64,000 nt of DNA. It comes from Phycisphaerae bacterium. GTDB lineage: Bacteria > Planctomycetota > Phycisphaerae > Sedimentisphaerales > Anaerobacaceae. Where the stretch lies: NCBI GenBank assembly GCA_030619925.1, contig JAUXAL010000004.1, forward strand, positions 18,661 through 82,660, read 5' to 3'. The position numbers and the translations under genes are program-made. The notes beneath the pieces were generated by a model. The model was given only the letters and a program-made list of their open reading frames with translations. It had not been told where the DNA came from and ran no database searches. Below, piece after piece: positions 36,433 to 44,473 of this stretch. Numbering within the stretch: the stretch's first letter is position 1; each line of letters begins with the position of its first letter.

Positions 36433-37473
36433 TTATTTTCGTCCCTGCATTATGTAAAAGGTTAGTGACATAAGCTGAAGAACCATAGCAAATCCAAGTG
36501 CAATTAAAACCGAAATATCCTGCTTGTTTGGGCTCATCAGGAACCATATAGTTATCAACAAGCAAAATAGAACAGCAATTTGTATAACCCCGGCCATCAG
36601 TCTCATTATCGAAAACTCACCGAACATATCGTCCCGTTGCATCCTTTTTAGTTGTCTCAGGATGTTGTTTAGAAGCTGTTCGGTTCTGTCGCCGGCAATT
36701 CCCTGCTCTGGGGGCCGCGTTTGCAGCTCTACCGGCTCTGATTGAGGTTGCTCTTGCTCGGTTTGAGAAACCGGTTCAGTTTCTTGAGCGACCTGTTCGG
36801 CGGCTTGTGAAACCGGTTCAGCTTCTTGAGCGACCTGTTCAGTGGTTTGTGAAACCGGTTCAGCTTGGCCGGTGGAGGTCGGCCCGGTTGTGACTACGGC
36901 GGCATCGGGGCAGCGGTGGGATTTTTTTACGATATTTACCGCCTCCTTTATGTTTACAGCCCCGTAGTCCGGCCTCGGCTGGCCTGGGCTGAGCTGTTTT
37001 TGATGGGAAGGCAGATCTATTAATATCGTTTTACAGCCTGCCCGTAGACCGGCCTCTATGTCACTGCTGCTATTGCCGATGCACCAGGACCGGCCAAGGT
37101 CGATATCCATCTCGTCGGCTGCCGTCAGCAGCATTCCCGGGTTCGGCTTTCTGCAGTTGCTTTCTTTGCGGTATTTTGCGACAGCTCCGTCCGGATGGTA
37201 AGGGCAGTAATAAATCCGGTCTAAAAATACACCCTTTTCAGTCAGCAGTTGTTTTAAGCGGTTATGAATCTCGCCGAGGACTTTCTCGGTGACAATCCCA
37301 CGTGCGACAGCCGATTGATTGGTGACGACAATCAGCTTATACTCAAGGGCTTTAAGCTCGATAAGTGCCTCAGCGACACCGTCAAGCAGCTTTACCTGGT
37401 CGGGATGATTGATATAGCCCGGGTCTTCAATCAGGGTGTCATCACGGTCTAAAAATATAGCTTTGTCAGACAT
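36433..37473 (-). CDS. gmhB: D,D-heptose 1,7-bisphosphate phosphatase with membrane-anchored extension
   Basis: Residues 1-190 are a HAD-IIIA phosphatase: IFLDRDDTLIEDPGYI (nucleophile Asp9, Asp11), VVTNQSAVARG, and CPYHPDGAVAKYRKESNCRK. The latter is the zinc loop, in which one of the usual ligands Cys is Ser (ESNC where the Escherichia coli enzyme has VCDC). Residues 215-260 are a low-complexity Glu/Gln/Pro linker with a 14-residue unit EPVSQTTEQVAQEA repeated. Residues about 300-345 form two membrane helices (IQIAVLFCLLITIWFL and VLIALGFAMVLQLMSL). Typical GmhB has about 190 residues and no anchor. The extension would tether the soluble enzyme to the membrane. Confidence 0.88.
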   Translation of the reverse strand: MSDKAIFLDRDDTLIEDPGYINHPDQVKLLDGVAEALIELKALEYKLIVVTNQSAVARGIVTEKVLGEIHNRLKQLLTEKGVFLDRIYYCPYHPDGAVAKYRKESNCRKPNPGMLLTAADEMDIDLGRSWCIGNSSSDIEAGLRAGCKTILIDLPSHQKQLSPGQPRPDYGAVNIKEAVNIVKKSHRCPDAAVVTTGPTSTGQAEPVSQTTEQVAQEAEPVSQAAEQVAQETEPVSQTEQEQPQSEPVELQTRPPEQGIAGDRTEQLLNNILRQLKRMQRDDMFGEFSIMRLMAGVIQIAVLFCLLITIWFLMSPNKQDISVLIALGFAMVLQLMSLTFYIMQGRK

Positions 37474-37496
37474 ATCTATTAAAATCCATTTTTGGC

Positions 37497-38081
37497 TTAA
37501 CTGTTGATGGCACTTTGTTCTACAAGGTCACAAATTATATGATAGGCAAGCTGGTGAATCTCCTGGCTGCGCGCTGTCGATTCGGCATCGGCGCAAAAAC
37601 AAATATCAGACATTTGTTCGAGCTTGCTGTTAGTCGTGCCTGTAAAGGCCAGTACACAAGCGCCTTTTTCTTTAGCTGATTGCGCCGCTGCAGTAATACT
37701 TGGTGACGTGCCGCTGGTCGAGAAAGCCCACAAGATATCACCTTCTCTGACCAGGGCCTCCACCTGCCGGGCGAACACGTTCTCGTAAGCATAATCGTTG
37801 GCAATAGATGTCAGTACGGAGGTGTCGGTCGAAAGTGCTACCGCGGCCAAAGCCTTTCGCTCCCTGCTGAATCTGCCCACTAACTCGCCGGCTATATGTT
37901 GAGCGTCTGCTGCCGAGCCCCCGTTGCCACAGAGATAAACCGTGCCGTTCTGCTTTAGTGCTCTTGTTATTGCCTCAGCAGCGGCGGCGATTGTTTCAAT
38001 GTCACTTTGCTGGATTCCGGCAAGCATCTTTTTGTGCGTTTCTACGGCCTCTATAATCTGTTTTTTCGTATCCTCGTTCAT
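37497..38081 (-). CDS. gmhA: Sedoheptulose-7-phosphate isomerase
   Basis: A 194-residue SIS-domain protein with the GmhA signature GTVYLCGNGGSAADAQHIAG then ELVGRFSRERKALAAVAL, TDTSVLTSIANDYAYENVF and FSTSGTSPSITAAAQSAK. It makes D-glycero-D-manno-heptose 7-phosphate, the first step of the ADP-heptose pathway. hldE is upstream and gmhB 23 bases downstream, both in the same direction. A mobile palindrome lies in the gap to hldE. Confidence 0.95.
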   Translation of the reverse strand: MNEDTKKQIIEAVETHKKMLAGIQQSDIETIAAAAEAITRALKQNGTVYLCGNGGSAADAQHIAGELVGRFSRERKALAAVALSTDTSVLTSIANDYAYENVFARQVEALVREGDILWAFSTSGTSPSITAAAQSAKEKGACVLAFTGTTNSKLEQMSDICFCADAESTARSQEIHQLAYHIICDLVEQSAINS

Positions 38082-38104
38082 CAGGATTTTTTCCCTATAT
38101 CGGT

Positions 38105-38183
38105 GTCATTGCGAGGCCTGCGAAGCAGGCCGCGGCAATCTCATTCGTTCCGTTTTAGATTGCTTCGTTCCACTCGCAATGAC
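38105..38183. repeat. MITE-like palindrome GTCATTGCGAG...CTCGCAATGAC
   Basis: Terminal arms GTCATTGCGAG and CTCGCAATGAC (11 bp, perfect) flank internal pairs such as GCCTGCGAAGCAGGC and GGCAATCTCATTCG. This is one of the most widely scattered short palindromes in bacterial genomes. It lies between hldE and gmhA, inside the operon, where its hairpin would form in the mRNA. Confidence 0.85.
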
Positions 38184-38203
38184 GGAAAAAACGCTCACCT
38201 CGT

Positions 38204-39673
38204 TCATCGGGATTCTGTTTCCAATGACTTCATTTTTTCGATTGTTGCGCTTGAGCTTTTGCCCTCAACAATCGGCGCAAGGACGACTTTGCCGCTATAG
38301 GATTCGACAAATTCGCGACCGACGACACCTTTCTGTGCCCAGTCTTCGCCCTTTACTAATATGTCCGGCTTTACTTTTTTGATTAAGTCCAGCGGGTCCG
38401 GCTCATCGAAGAGCGTGACGTAATCGACCATTTCCAATGCAGCCAGGACGACAGCCCTGTCATACTGATTATTTATTGGCCGGGCGGGACCCTTAATGGT
38501 CTTTACAGAGCTGTCACTGTTTAGTCCGACAACAACTATATCACCCTGCAACTTGCAGAATTTCAGAAATTCGATGTGTCCTCTATGCACAACATCAAAA
38601 CAGCCATTTGTAAAAACTATAGTCTTATTTTGCTGGCGGTGCCACGTGAGCTGGTCTAACAGGGAGTCAACAGAATGCACTTTGTCGCTGATTTCGTTGA
38701 TAATTTCTTCAATCGTTACCGGTTCAGCGCCGAACTTCTCCACTTCAATGCCGGCGGTTATGTTGGACAGCTGAACAGCGGTCTTATAATCGCAACCGGC
38801 AGCCAGTGTTATTACCAGTGTTGCCAGAACCATATCACCTGCTCCGGTGACATCGTAAACGCTGCGCGGTTTTGTAGCTATGATGTCACTGATTTTTTCC
38901 GTTTTGAGATATGCGCCTTCTCTGTCTAAGGTAATTACCACAGCCTCAAGATTTAATTCCCTTATAAAGTGTTCTGCTGCTTTGGCCGCCGTCTCCGCGT
39001 TTTTTATCTCAAAACCAACCGCTTTAGAAGTCTCTTCGCGGTTTGGCGTAATGACGGTGGCGCCGAGGTATTTTGAATAGTCGCTGGTCAGCGAAGGGTC
39101 AATAAGGACCTTTTTGCCTGCCTGGGTTGCCAATTGTATCATTTGCTTGCAAAGCGACGGACTAAGCAAACCCTTGTTATAATCCTGCAGACAAACGATA
39201 TCAGCTTGTGCCAGTTTGTCTTTGTAAGCCCGGCCAATCGCCTCATTCAGCTCATCAGAGAGCGGCTCTGTAGATTCCTGGTCCATTCTTATCAATTGCT
39301 GCCGATGACGATGTTGCGCCAGACCAATTAGTCTTTGTTTACTGATGGTAGGGCGACCCGTTACTTCAAGCAGGCCGGTAATGTCGGCGCCGATTTCTGT
39401 CAGCTCTTTTTTGAGGATTTTGCTGTTGCGGTCATCATCTCCGGTAACGCCCAGACATAAAGGCGCGGCTCCTAAAGCGGCAAGATCAGCAGCTACAGAG
39501 CCTGCTCCGCCACAACGGTATTCGGTTTTAGTAACTTTCAGTACCGGCACGGGCGCCTCAGGGCTGATTCGCAGCGCATCGCCGTACGTATAGACATCGA
39601 GCATAAAGTCGCCCACGACCAGAACTTTCGGCGAGCCGAGATTCGTTACCGTTTTTAGCAGCTTTTCGTACAT
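38204..39673 (-). CDS. hldE: Bifunctional heptose-7-phosphate kinase / heptose-1-phosphate adenylyltransferase
   Basis: A 489-residue fusion. Residues 1-330 are a PfkB-type kinase (RCGGAGSVAADLAALGAAPL, then VYDVTGAGDMVLATLVITLA with the catalytic Asp). Residues 350-489 are a nucleotidyltransferase with TNGCFDVVHRGHIEFLKFCK (the HxGH motif) and the late SSSATIEKM. It phosphorylates heptose 7-phosphate and later adenylylates heptose 1-phosphate. With gmhA and gmhB all steps up to ADP-D-glycero-D-manno-heptose are here; the epimerase hldD is not in the window. Confidence 0.96.
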   Translation of the reverse strand: MYEKLLKTVTNLGSPKVLVVGDFMLDVYTYGDALRISPEAPVPVLKVTKTEYRCGGAGSVAADLAALGAAPLCLGVTGDDDRNSKILKKELTEIGADITGLLEVTGRPTISKQRLIGLAQHRHRQQLIRMDQESTEPLSDELNEAIGRAYKDKLAQADIVCLQDYNKGLLSPSLCKQMIQLATQAGKKVLIDPSLTSDYSKYLGATVITPNREETSKAVGFEIKNAETAAKAAEHFIRELNLEAVVITLDREGAYLKTEKISDIIATKPRSVYDVTGAGDMVLATLVITLAAGCDYKTAVQLSNITAGIEVEKFGAEPVTIEEIINEISDKVHSVDSLLDQLTWHRQQNKTIVFTNGCFDVVHRGHIEFLKFCKLQGDIVVVGLNSDSSVKTIKGPARPINNQYDRAVVLAALEMVDYVTLFDEPDPLDLIKKVKPDILVKGEDWAQKGVVGREFVESYSGKVVLAPIVEGKSSSATIEKMKSLETESR

Positions 39674-39728
39674 TTTATTGATACCTGCGTTATTAACGAA
39701 ACAAATCGTGATTTGCGTTTTGAGCCCA

Positions 39729-39796
39729 TAGTTTAGCCCCCAAATTTATTTGGGGGTCAGCCATCCCATATTTAGCCCCCCAATTTATTGGGGGGT
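39729..39796. repeat. Pair of C5-AATTTATT-G5 hairpins
   Basis: Two hairpins side by side: CCCCCAAATTTATTTGGGGG at 39737-39756 and CCCCCCAATTTATTGGGGGG at 39776-39795, each preceded by (A/C)ATA(T/G)TTTAG. The second, with its flank, is nearly the same as 4838-4862. They lie between lpxK and hldE and could stop transcription on either strand, but look like a multiplied element. Confidence 0.75.
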
Positions 39797-39834
39797 TAGG
39801 TTGTTTAACCTTCCAGATTTCACTTTTTATCCTT

Positions 39835-40977
39835 TTACTTCTTTGGGATTTTACCTGCTAACGCATTTTCAATCAAGCCTGTTAATTTATCCTCCCCGGC
39901 CAGGAACTTTATCTCGATTGCCAGATATGTAAGTGGTATATCTCTTTTAGCCGGCGCCAGCCGGGTGATTTTGGTCCAGTCTTTCTGTGTTGTCAGTATT
40001 AAATCGGCCTTGAGATGCGCCGCTTGTCTGCAGATATCAGCTAAACAATCGTCGCTGTAGTGATGATGGTCGTTATAGACTTTAGAGCCGACCAGCTCAG
40101 GGCCCAGTGCCTTGATTGTGTTTAGGAAGGCCTCCGGATTGCCTATGCCGCAGAACGCAAATATTTTTTTGTCCTTTAGTTGTTCAAGGCTGATTTCTTT
40201 GTCGTTCGTCGATTTTACACAAACAGCGGCGTGTATCGACCTTGCAATTGTCATATTGGGATTGACCTGTTGCAGTTTTTCCTCGATTTGGGTCAATTTG
40301 GCCTCAGTGGTTTGGTCGCACCGGGTAATAACAGCAGCATTCGCTCGCTTCAGTGAGACCAGAGGTTCTCGCAGCAGCCCGGCCGGCAGCATCTTCCCAT
40401 AGCCGAAAGGTCGCGTTGCATCGATGGTTACGATGTCCAGGTCTCTGCCCAATCGCCGATGTTGAAATCCGTCGTCCATAACCAGTGTCTTTGCACCGAA
40501 TTTGTTCACCGCTTCGGCCGCACCTGCAGCGCGGTCCGGATTTACAATTACTTTAGTCTCCGGGCAGCTTTCAATAAGAATCGCCGGCTCATCTATCGTA
40601 TCGCGTATATCGTATTGCGTATCGCGTGTGTTTTTCGCACGACGCATCACGCACGACGCACGACGAGTTTTATAGCCGCGGGTCAGTATCGCACATTTAT
40701 AGTTTTTAGTTTTAAGTTTTAAGTTTTCAGTTAATTTTTTGCACAGCCAGATTACAAGCGGTGTCTTACCTGTCCCGCCGGTTGTTATATTACCGATGCT
40801 TATTACCGGCGCATCTGCACGATGTGTTTTCAACCAGCCCTTGGAGTATGAGAAATTGCGCAGCCTGATAACAATTGCGTAACCTCTCGCAGCGACCCCT
40901 AAGAGCAAACGCACTAAGCCCGCACCTAAACCGGCTTTTTGACCCGAAATCAATTTGCGGAAATTATCCTGATTCAT
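39835..40977 (-). CDS. lpxK: Tetraacyldisaccharide 4'-kinase
   Basis: A 380-residue LpxK starting MNQDNFRKLISGQKAGLGAG; the open frame extends 22 codons further but into the next gene. Walker A is VISIGNITTGGTGKTPLVIW, followed by CAILTRGYK, then after an unusual insert DEPAILIESCPETKVIVNPD and VMDDGFQHRRLGRDLDIVTI. It phosphorylates the 4' position of the lipid A precursor, so this organism makes lipid A-like molecules. Between TRGYK and DEPA lie about 24 extra residues (RRASCVMRRAKNTRDTQYDI then RDTI) encoded by a repetitive DNA segment. Normal enzymes have a short loop here. Confidence 0.93.
   Translation of the reverse strand: MNQDNFRKLISGQKAGLGAGLVRLLLGVAARGYAIVIRLRNFSYSKGWLKTHRADAPVISIGNITTGGTGKTPLVIWLCKKLTENLKLKTKNYKCAILTRGYKTRRASCVMRRAKNTRDTQYDIRDTIDEPAILIESCPETKVIVNPDRAAGAAEAVNKFGAKTLVMDDGFQHRRLGRDLDIVTIDATRPFGYGKMLPAGLLREPLVSLKRANAAVITRCDQTTEAKLTQIEEKLQQVNPNMTIARSIHAAVCVKSTNDKEISLEQLKDKKIFAFCGIGNPEAFLNTIKALGPELVGSKVYNDHHHYSDDCLADICRQAAHLKADLILTTQKDWTKITRLAPAKRDIPLTYLAIEIKFLAGEDKLTGLIENALAGKIPKK
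40592..40668. repeat. Repetitive palindrome-like insert inside lpxK
   Basis: The plus strand reads TATCGTATCGCGTATATCGT, ATTGCGTATCGCGTGTG, then ACGCATCACGCACGACGCAC and GACGAG. TATCG/GCGTA units and ACGACGCA units are repeated, unlike the surrounding gene. The length is a multiple of three and the reading frame stays open. Similar short repeats inserted in frame inside genes are known in Rickettsia as RPE elements; I use this only as an analogy. Confidence 0.7.
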
Positions 40978-40999
40978 AGTATGAACTATGAACTCATAA

Positions 41000-42082
41000 C
41001 TACGAACTGCCAATCTTTTCAATAATGGCGTCGGCCATTTCACTTGTTCCCACAGCGGTCGGGTCGTTGCGGTCGGGTTTCATATCGTAAGTTACACTTT
41101 TGCCCTCGGCAATTACCGCAGCGACCGCATTTTCCAGCTTGTCTGCTTCGGCTGTTTTACCTATGTGTCTCAGCATCATCGCGCCGCTGAGTATCAAGGC
41201 CGTCGGGTTGACTTTGTTTTGGCCTTTGTATTTCGGTGCGCTGCCGTGTGTCGCCTCGAAAATAGCTATTTTCTCGCCGATGTTTGCGCCGGGTGCCACG
41301 CCAAGTCCACCGACCAGACCGGCGCACAGGTCACTGATTATGTCGCCGTAAAGGTTCGGCAGCACGAGCACATCATAAAGTTCCGGCTTTTGAATCAACT
41401 GCATACACATATTGTCAACGATGCGGTCTTCAAATTCGATGTCCATATATTGCTTTGCGACCTGCCGGCTTACCTCAAGCCAAAGTCCATCTGAGAATTT
41501 CATAATATTGGCTTTGTGAACGCTTGTTACCTTTTTGCGTCCCAATTTACGGGCGTAATCAAATGCGAAACGTACTATTCGCTTTGTCGCCTGGACAGAA
41601 ATGGGCTTTATGCTTATGCCGGAATCGCTGCTTACCTTTCGGCTGCTGTGTTTGTTTAGCCAGTTGATAATTTCAGCCGTATCGTCTTTGCCCTTTTGAA
41701 ATTCGATGCCTGCGTAGAGGTCTTCGGTATTTTCGCGCACGACCACAAGGTCGATACCGGAGTACCTGCTGCGCACGCCCTCATAGCTTTTGCAGGGTCT
41801 AAGGCAGGCATATAAATCGAGCGTCTGGCGAAGATGCACATTTATGCTTCTATAGCCCTTTCCGACCGGCGTAGTGATTGGGGCTTTTAACGCAATGCCG
41901 TTCTTCTTGATTGATTCGACGGTGGCGTCCGGCAGGGGGGTCCCAAGCTCTTCCATTACCTCCACGCCCGCCTGGGCCACATCCCAGTTGATTCCAGCAC
42001 CCGTAGCGTCGACACATCTACGCGCAGCTTCTGCAATTTCCGGCCCGATTCCATCACCGGTAACCAGGGTTACATTAGTCAT
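41000..42082 (-). CDS. NAD-type isocitrate / isopropylmalate dehydrogenase family protein
   Basis: A 360-residue beta-decarboxylating dehydrogenase starting [20 protein letters not shown]. Substrate-site and metal motifs: [52 protein letters not shown] and [20 protein letters not shown]. The ENTEDLYAG and [12 protein letters not shown] patterns resemble NAD-dependent isocitrate dehydrogenase more than LeuB. It oxidises isocitrate to 2-oxoglutarate if so, but the homologous 3-isopropylmalate or homoisocitrate activity cannot be excluded. lpxK starts 22 bases after its stop. Confidence 0.88.
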   Translation of the reverse strand: MTNVTLVTGDGIGPEIAEAARRCVDATGAGINWDVAQAGVEVMEELGTPLPDATVESIKKNGIALKAPITTPVGKGYRSINVHLRQTLDLYACLRPCKSYEGVRSRYSGIDLVVVRENTEDLYAGIEFQKGKDDTAEIINWLNKHSSRKVSSDSGISIKPISVQATKRIVRFAFDYARKLGRKKVTSVHKANIMKFSDGLWLEVSRQVAKQYMDIEFEDRIVDNMCMQLIQKPELYDVLVLPNLYGDIISDLCAGLVGGLGVAPGANIGEKIAIFEATHGSAPKYKGQNKVNPTALILSGAMMLRHIGKTAEADKLENAVAAVIAEGKSVTYDMKPDRNDPTAVGTSEMADAIIEKIGSS

Positions 42083-42182
42083 TCTCAACACTCCAAAATT
42101 CTCACAGAACCGGTATACTATCTTTAAATGACCAGACTGTCAACGATACAGTACCGCTGATTGCCGGAAATCGCACAACGCG

Positions 42183-42210
42183 TTGTTGAATTAGGCAGTT
42201 ATGCTATAAT
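42183..42210 (+). promoter_or_regulatory. Probable sigma-70-type promoter for sixA
   Basis: TTGTTG, 16-base spacer, then a perfect TATAAT at 42205-42210, 36 bases before the sixA ATG, which has an AAAGGAG ribosome site. The gene upstream is divergent, so sixA needs its own promoter. Confidence 0.6.
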
Positions 42211-42245
42211 AATTCCATCTGAATTCTATTAAAAGGAGCTTAAGA

Positions 42246-42710
42246 ATGAGATTATTCCTTGTCCAACATGCACAAGCAGCTTCAAAGCAGGCCGACCCCG
42301 AACGGCCACTGACCCAAGAGGGACGCCGGGACATACAGAAAGTCGCTGCATTTATCAAACCCTTAAACCTGTCTGTTGGTTATTTGTGGCACAGCGGCAA
42401 GAAACGCGCTGCCCAGACAGCCGATGCGTTGGCTGAAGTTGTAGAGGTAAGGACAGAGACGACTGCCCGTGACGGCCTCGCGCCGAATGACGACGTTACG
42501 GTTATCAAAAATGAGATTGAGGCAGCGCAGCACGATATTATGCTTGTCGGCCATCTGCCTTTCTTAAGCAAGCTGGCGTCATTGCTTTTGACCGGCAGCG
42601 AATCGGCCAACACGGTGGCGTTCAAGAACTCGGGTATAGTATGCTTGGACCGGTGCGATGAGAATCAGTGGCATCTCAATTGGATGATAATACCGGAGCT
42701 TCTTATCTAA
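42246..42710 (+). CDS. sixA: SixA-like phosphohistidine phosphatase
   Basis: A 154-residue histidine phosphatase: MRLFLVQHAQAASKQADPER has the catalytic His8, and LWHSGKKRAAQTADAL and IMLVGHLPFLSKLASLLL give the remaining active-site residues. The usual RHG motif reads QHA here, so the Arg that helps bind phosphate is Gln; such QH variants occur in this subfamily and may still be active. SixA removes phosphate from phosphohistidine in phosphorelay or PTS proteins. No target kinase lies next to it. Confidence 0.85.
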   Translation: MRLFLVQHAQAASKQADPERPLTQEGRRDIQKVAAFIKPLNLSVGYLWHSGKKRAAQTADALAEVVEVRTETTARDGLAPNDDVTVIKNEIEAAQHDIMLVGHLPFLSKLASLLLTGSESANTVAFKNSGIVCLDRCDENQWHLNWMIIPELLI

Positions 42711-42741
42711 AGTTTTGTGCCGTCAATTCGATGGCGAGGTT

Positions 42742-43197
42742 TTATTTGGGTGCGTACCAGTATCTTTTTCCTTTGACGAAGGCGGCGGGGCCTTGCCTCT
42801 TGAGTTTTCGCAGGTTCCTTAAATGGGCCGTGCCATGGTGCTCTTCCAGGAACGTGAGCTTTTCGCAGGTCTGGAAATCGTCGCACTTCCAGCAGCCTGC
42901 GAGTCCTTTCTTTCTGCTACAATTTCTTATTTTGCAGTTGGGTGGCCCGCCATTGCCTCTGCAGGCCTTTTTGCAGCGCATTTTCATCATTGTACCCAGC
43001 AGGTTATAACACTTGTCGTAGTCCTTGAATTCCCTGAAGAAAGGCACCTTTGCCAGCATGTCAGCCATTTGACCGAACCGGTGGTGCCTCAGTTCCTTTC
43101 TCAGGTCTCTCGCTATATTTGCTACTGTTTGCGTATAGCCGGCGCAGTCGCCGCAATAAAGGCCGCAGTAGCCGATTAAATCTTGCTTTTTAGCCAT
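42742..43197 (-). CDS. DUF3795 cysteine-rich protein
   Basis: A 151-residue protein starting MAKKQDLIGYCGLYCGDCAG, typical of DUF3795. Further cysteines come in MMKMRCKKACRGNGGPPNC then KIRNCSRKKGLAGCWKCDDF and QTCEKL, about 12 in all, suggesting zinc or iron-sulfur binding. Function is unknown. An in-frame ATG 23 codons upstream is possible but less conserved in look. It converges on sixA. Confidence 0.85.
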   Translation of the reverse strand: MAKKQDLIGYCGLYCGDCAGYTQTVANIARDLRKELRHHRFGQMADMLAKVPFFREFKDYDKCYNLLGTMMKMRCKKACRGNGGPPNCKIRNCSRKKGLAGCWKCDDFQTCEKLTFLEEHHGTAHLRNLRKLKRQGPAAFVKGKRYWYAPK

Positions 43198-43336
43198 AGC
43201 ATGTCCCTCACTATATAAGCAATTATTGTCTTTGGCATAGCATAACAGGCTTGTTAGTGAAATCAAAGTTCAGAAGGTCAGAACCTCGACAATGGCTTTA
43301 GAAATTAAAAAACCCCTGCGGTTTGCGTACGTTCTG

Positions 43337-43834
43337 TTAATGCCGGTTTTGTTTAGCGCTTTTCAGACGCTTTATCGCTTCAAGCTGTAGGATAGCCTGC
43401 TTGTCGTGCGGGCGGTTCATCTCCTTTTTTGCCTTTATCAAAGCATCCAGTCTCATCACACGTAGCTGCATATCCTGCACCTGAACAAGCACACTGACCC
43501 GCTTGACCTTTTGATAATCGCCAACACCATCAATGAAGTTGAGGCAATCCAGTTGGCCGATGTCCGTATCGAGATATAGGTTCTTGAGCTGCCCGCAGGT
43601 CTTCTCTGTGAGGCTGAGCTTTTTGCGGTTCGGCGTCATCCTATGAACCGGGTGCAAGTCCCAGATGGCTTTTTGCAGTGCAAGTAGATTGGTGGGCGAA
43701 AAGTCACAGCAGATGTCGATATCTTGCGTTACGTATGTACATCCATGCGCAACACCTGCAAAACCCCCGACGACGGCGAAATCAACGCCGCCACTAACAA
43801 GCCGTTCGAGCAGGTTCATAAAATCGCTGCTCAC
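43337..43834 (-). CDS. Nucleotidyltransferase-like protein, probable toxin-antitoxin component
   Basis: A 165-residue protein. FAVVGGFAGVAHGCTYVTQD then IDICCDF carries the GG...(D)xD core of minimal nucleotidyltransferases, and MRLDALIKAKKEMNRPHDKQ with AILQLEAIKRLK is the common C-terminal ending of AbiEii-like or DUF6036-type proteins. Some relatives inactivate tRNA by adding nucleotides. The start overlaps the 3' end of a 65-residue gene by four bases (ATGA), the classic TA arrangement. Whether it is toxic is not shown by the sequence. Confidence 0.8.
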   Translation of the reverse strand: MSSDFMNLLERLVSGGVDFAVVGGFAGVAHGCTYVTQDIDICCDFSPTNLLALQKAIWDLHPVHRMTPNRKKLSLTEKTCGQLKNLYLDTDIGQLDCLNFIDGVGDYQKVKRVSVLVQVQDMQLRVMRLDALIKAKKEMNRPHDKQAILQLEAIKRLKSAKQNRH

Positions 43835-44028
43835 ACGTGCCTCGCTTTCCGCAATTTCTCCGCCGTGTTAAGTGCGATTTGATGGCGTATGATACGCTCG
43901 GTGTAGCTTCTGGCCATATTCTGAATCAGCATGGAAACATCAATCCCGTAGTCGATTGCCGCCTGGATTTCATCTATTTGCCGGCGATTGTTCCTCACCG
44001 GCTTATTTTGCCTTGGTTTTAATGTCAT
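43831..44028 (-). CDS. Small partner of the nucleotidyltransferase, putative antitoxin
   Basis: A 65-residue protein (KPVRNNRRQIDEIQAAIDYG, then IDVSMLIQNMARSYTERIIR and HQIALNTAEKLRKARHV). The IDYGIDVSMLI..N..RS.TERI.RH segment is one I associate with short genes placed before nucleotidyltransferase genes. It overlaps the downstream gene by ATGA. Likely an antitoxin or accessory protein. No DNA-binding domain is obvious. Confidence 0.7.
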   Translation of the reverse strand: MTLKPRQNKPVRNNRRQIDEIQAAIDYGIDVSMLIQNMARSYTERIIRHQIALNTAEKLRKARHV

Positions 44029-44059
44029 GGCCTAAGTATAAACCTCCCGCCGCATGGAT

Positions 44060-44137
44060 TCAATATACGATGAGGTACTCAACTTTATGGGCGTTGAACA
44101 ACTCGAGCAGTTCTTTGAAGTCTTTCTGTATGTCCAT
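44060..44137 (-). pseudogene. Truncated 5' end of a second nucleotidyltransferase gene
   Basis: Reads MDIQKDFKELLELFNAHKVE then YLIVY-stop, the start of nucleotidyltransferases that normally continue YLIVGGYA. The gene is cut just before the catalytic GG. It overlaps the last 53 bases of the small partner gene in a different frame. Its loss leaves the second module without a toxin-like part. Confidence 0.7.
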
Positions 44138-44264
44138 TGACCTGCCGTCTCAAGTAATCAACAGCGGCAAGGCGTTCTTCAGGCGCCCTGCTCAACCAGT
44201 ATTCAAGATTCTGCCTGATTTCGATATTACCGTCCAGATTGTGCTTGTGTACCGTTTTCTTCAT
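44085..44264 (-). CDS. Small partner protein of the broken nucleotidyltransferase module
   Basis: A 59-residue protein, MKKTVHKHNLDGNIEIRQNL then EYWLSRAPEERLAAVDYLRR and HTERLQRTARVVQRP. YWLSR.PEER..AV..LRRQ is a pattern known from small genes just before nucleotidyltransferases annotated as TA components. It seems intact while the partner is truncated. The C-terminal TERLQRTARVVQR and the partner's IQKDFKELLELFN are encoded by the same bases in two frames. An upstream ATG would add 13 residues. Confidence 0.65.
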   Translation of the reverse strand: MKKTVHKHNLDGNIEIRQNLEYWLSRAPEERLAAVDYLRRQVNGHTERLQRTARVVQRP

Positions 44265-44473
44265 CATAAGGTCCATTATACAGGCCCGCCTCCGTCCGGC
44301 CAAACAAAAAAAGTGTTGCCCGACACCGGCCTGCGGCCGGAAACCCCAATCACTAAATTCGAAATCCTAAACAAACCTGTCCTGAGCAGTGTCGAACGGA
44401 CTCAAAGACCCGAAATTCAAAGTCTCCAAACGCTGTTTGTTGCGTTATAAGGCCCCGGCCACAGGTGCCGGGG

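Noticed and set aside
36760-36870. CRISPR-like array in the gmhB region
   Set aside because: The 42-base direct repeats encode the 14-residue linker units in frame and have no spacers; they are coding repeats.
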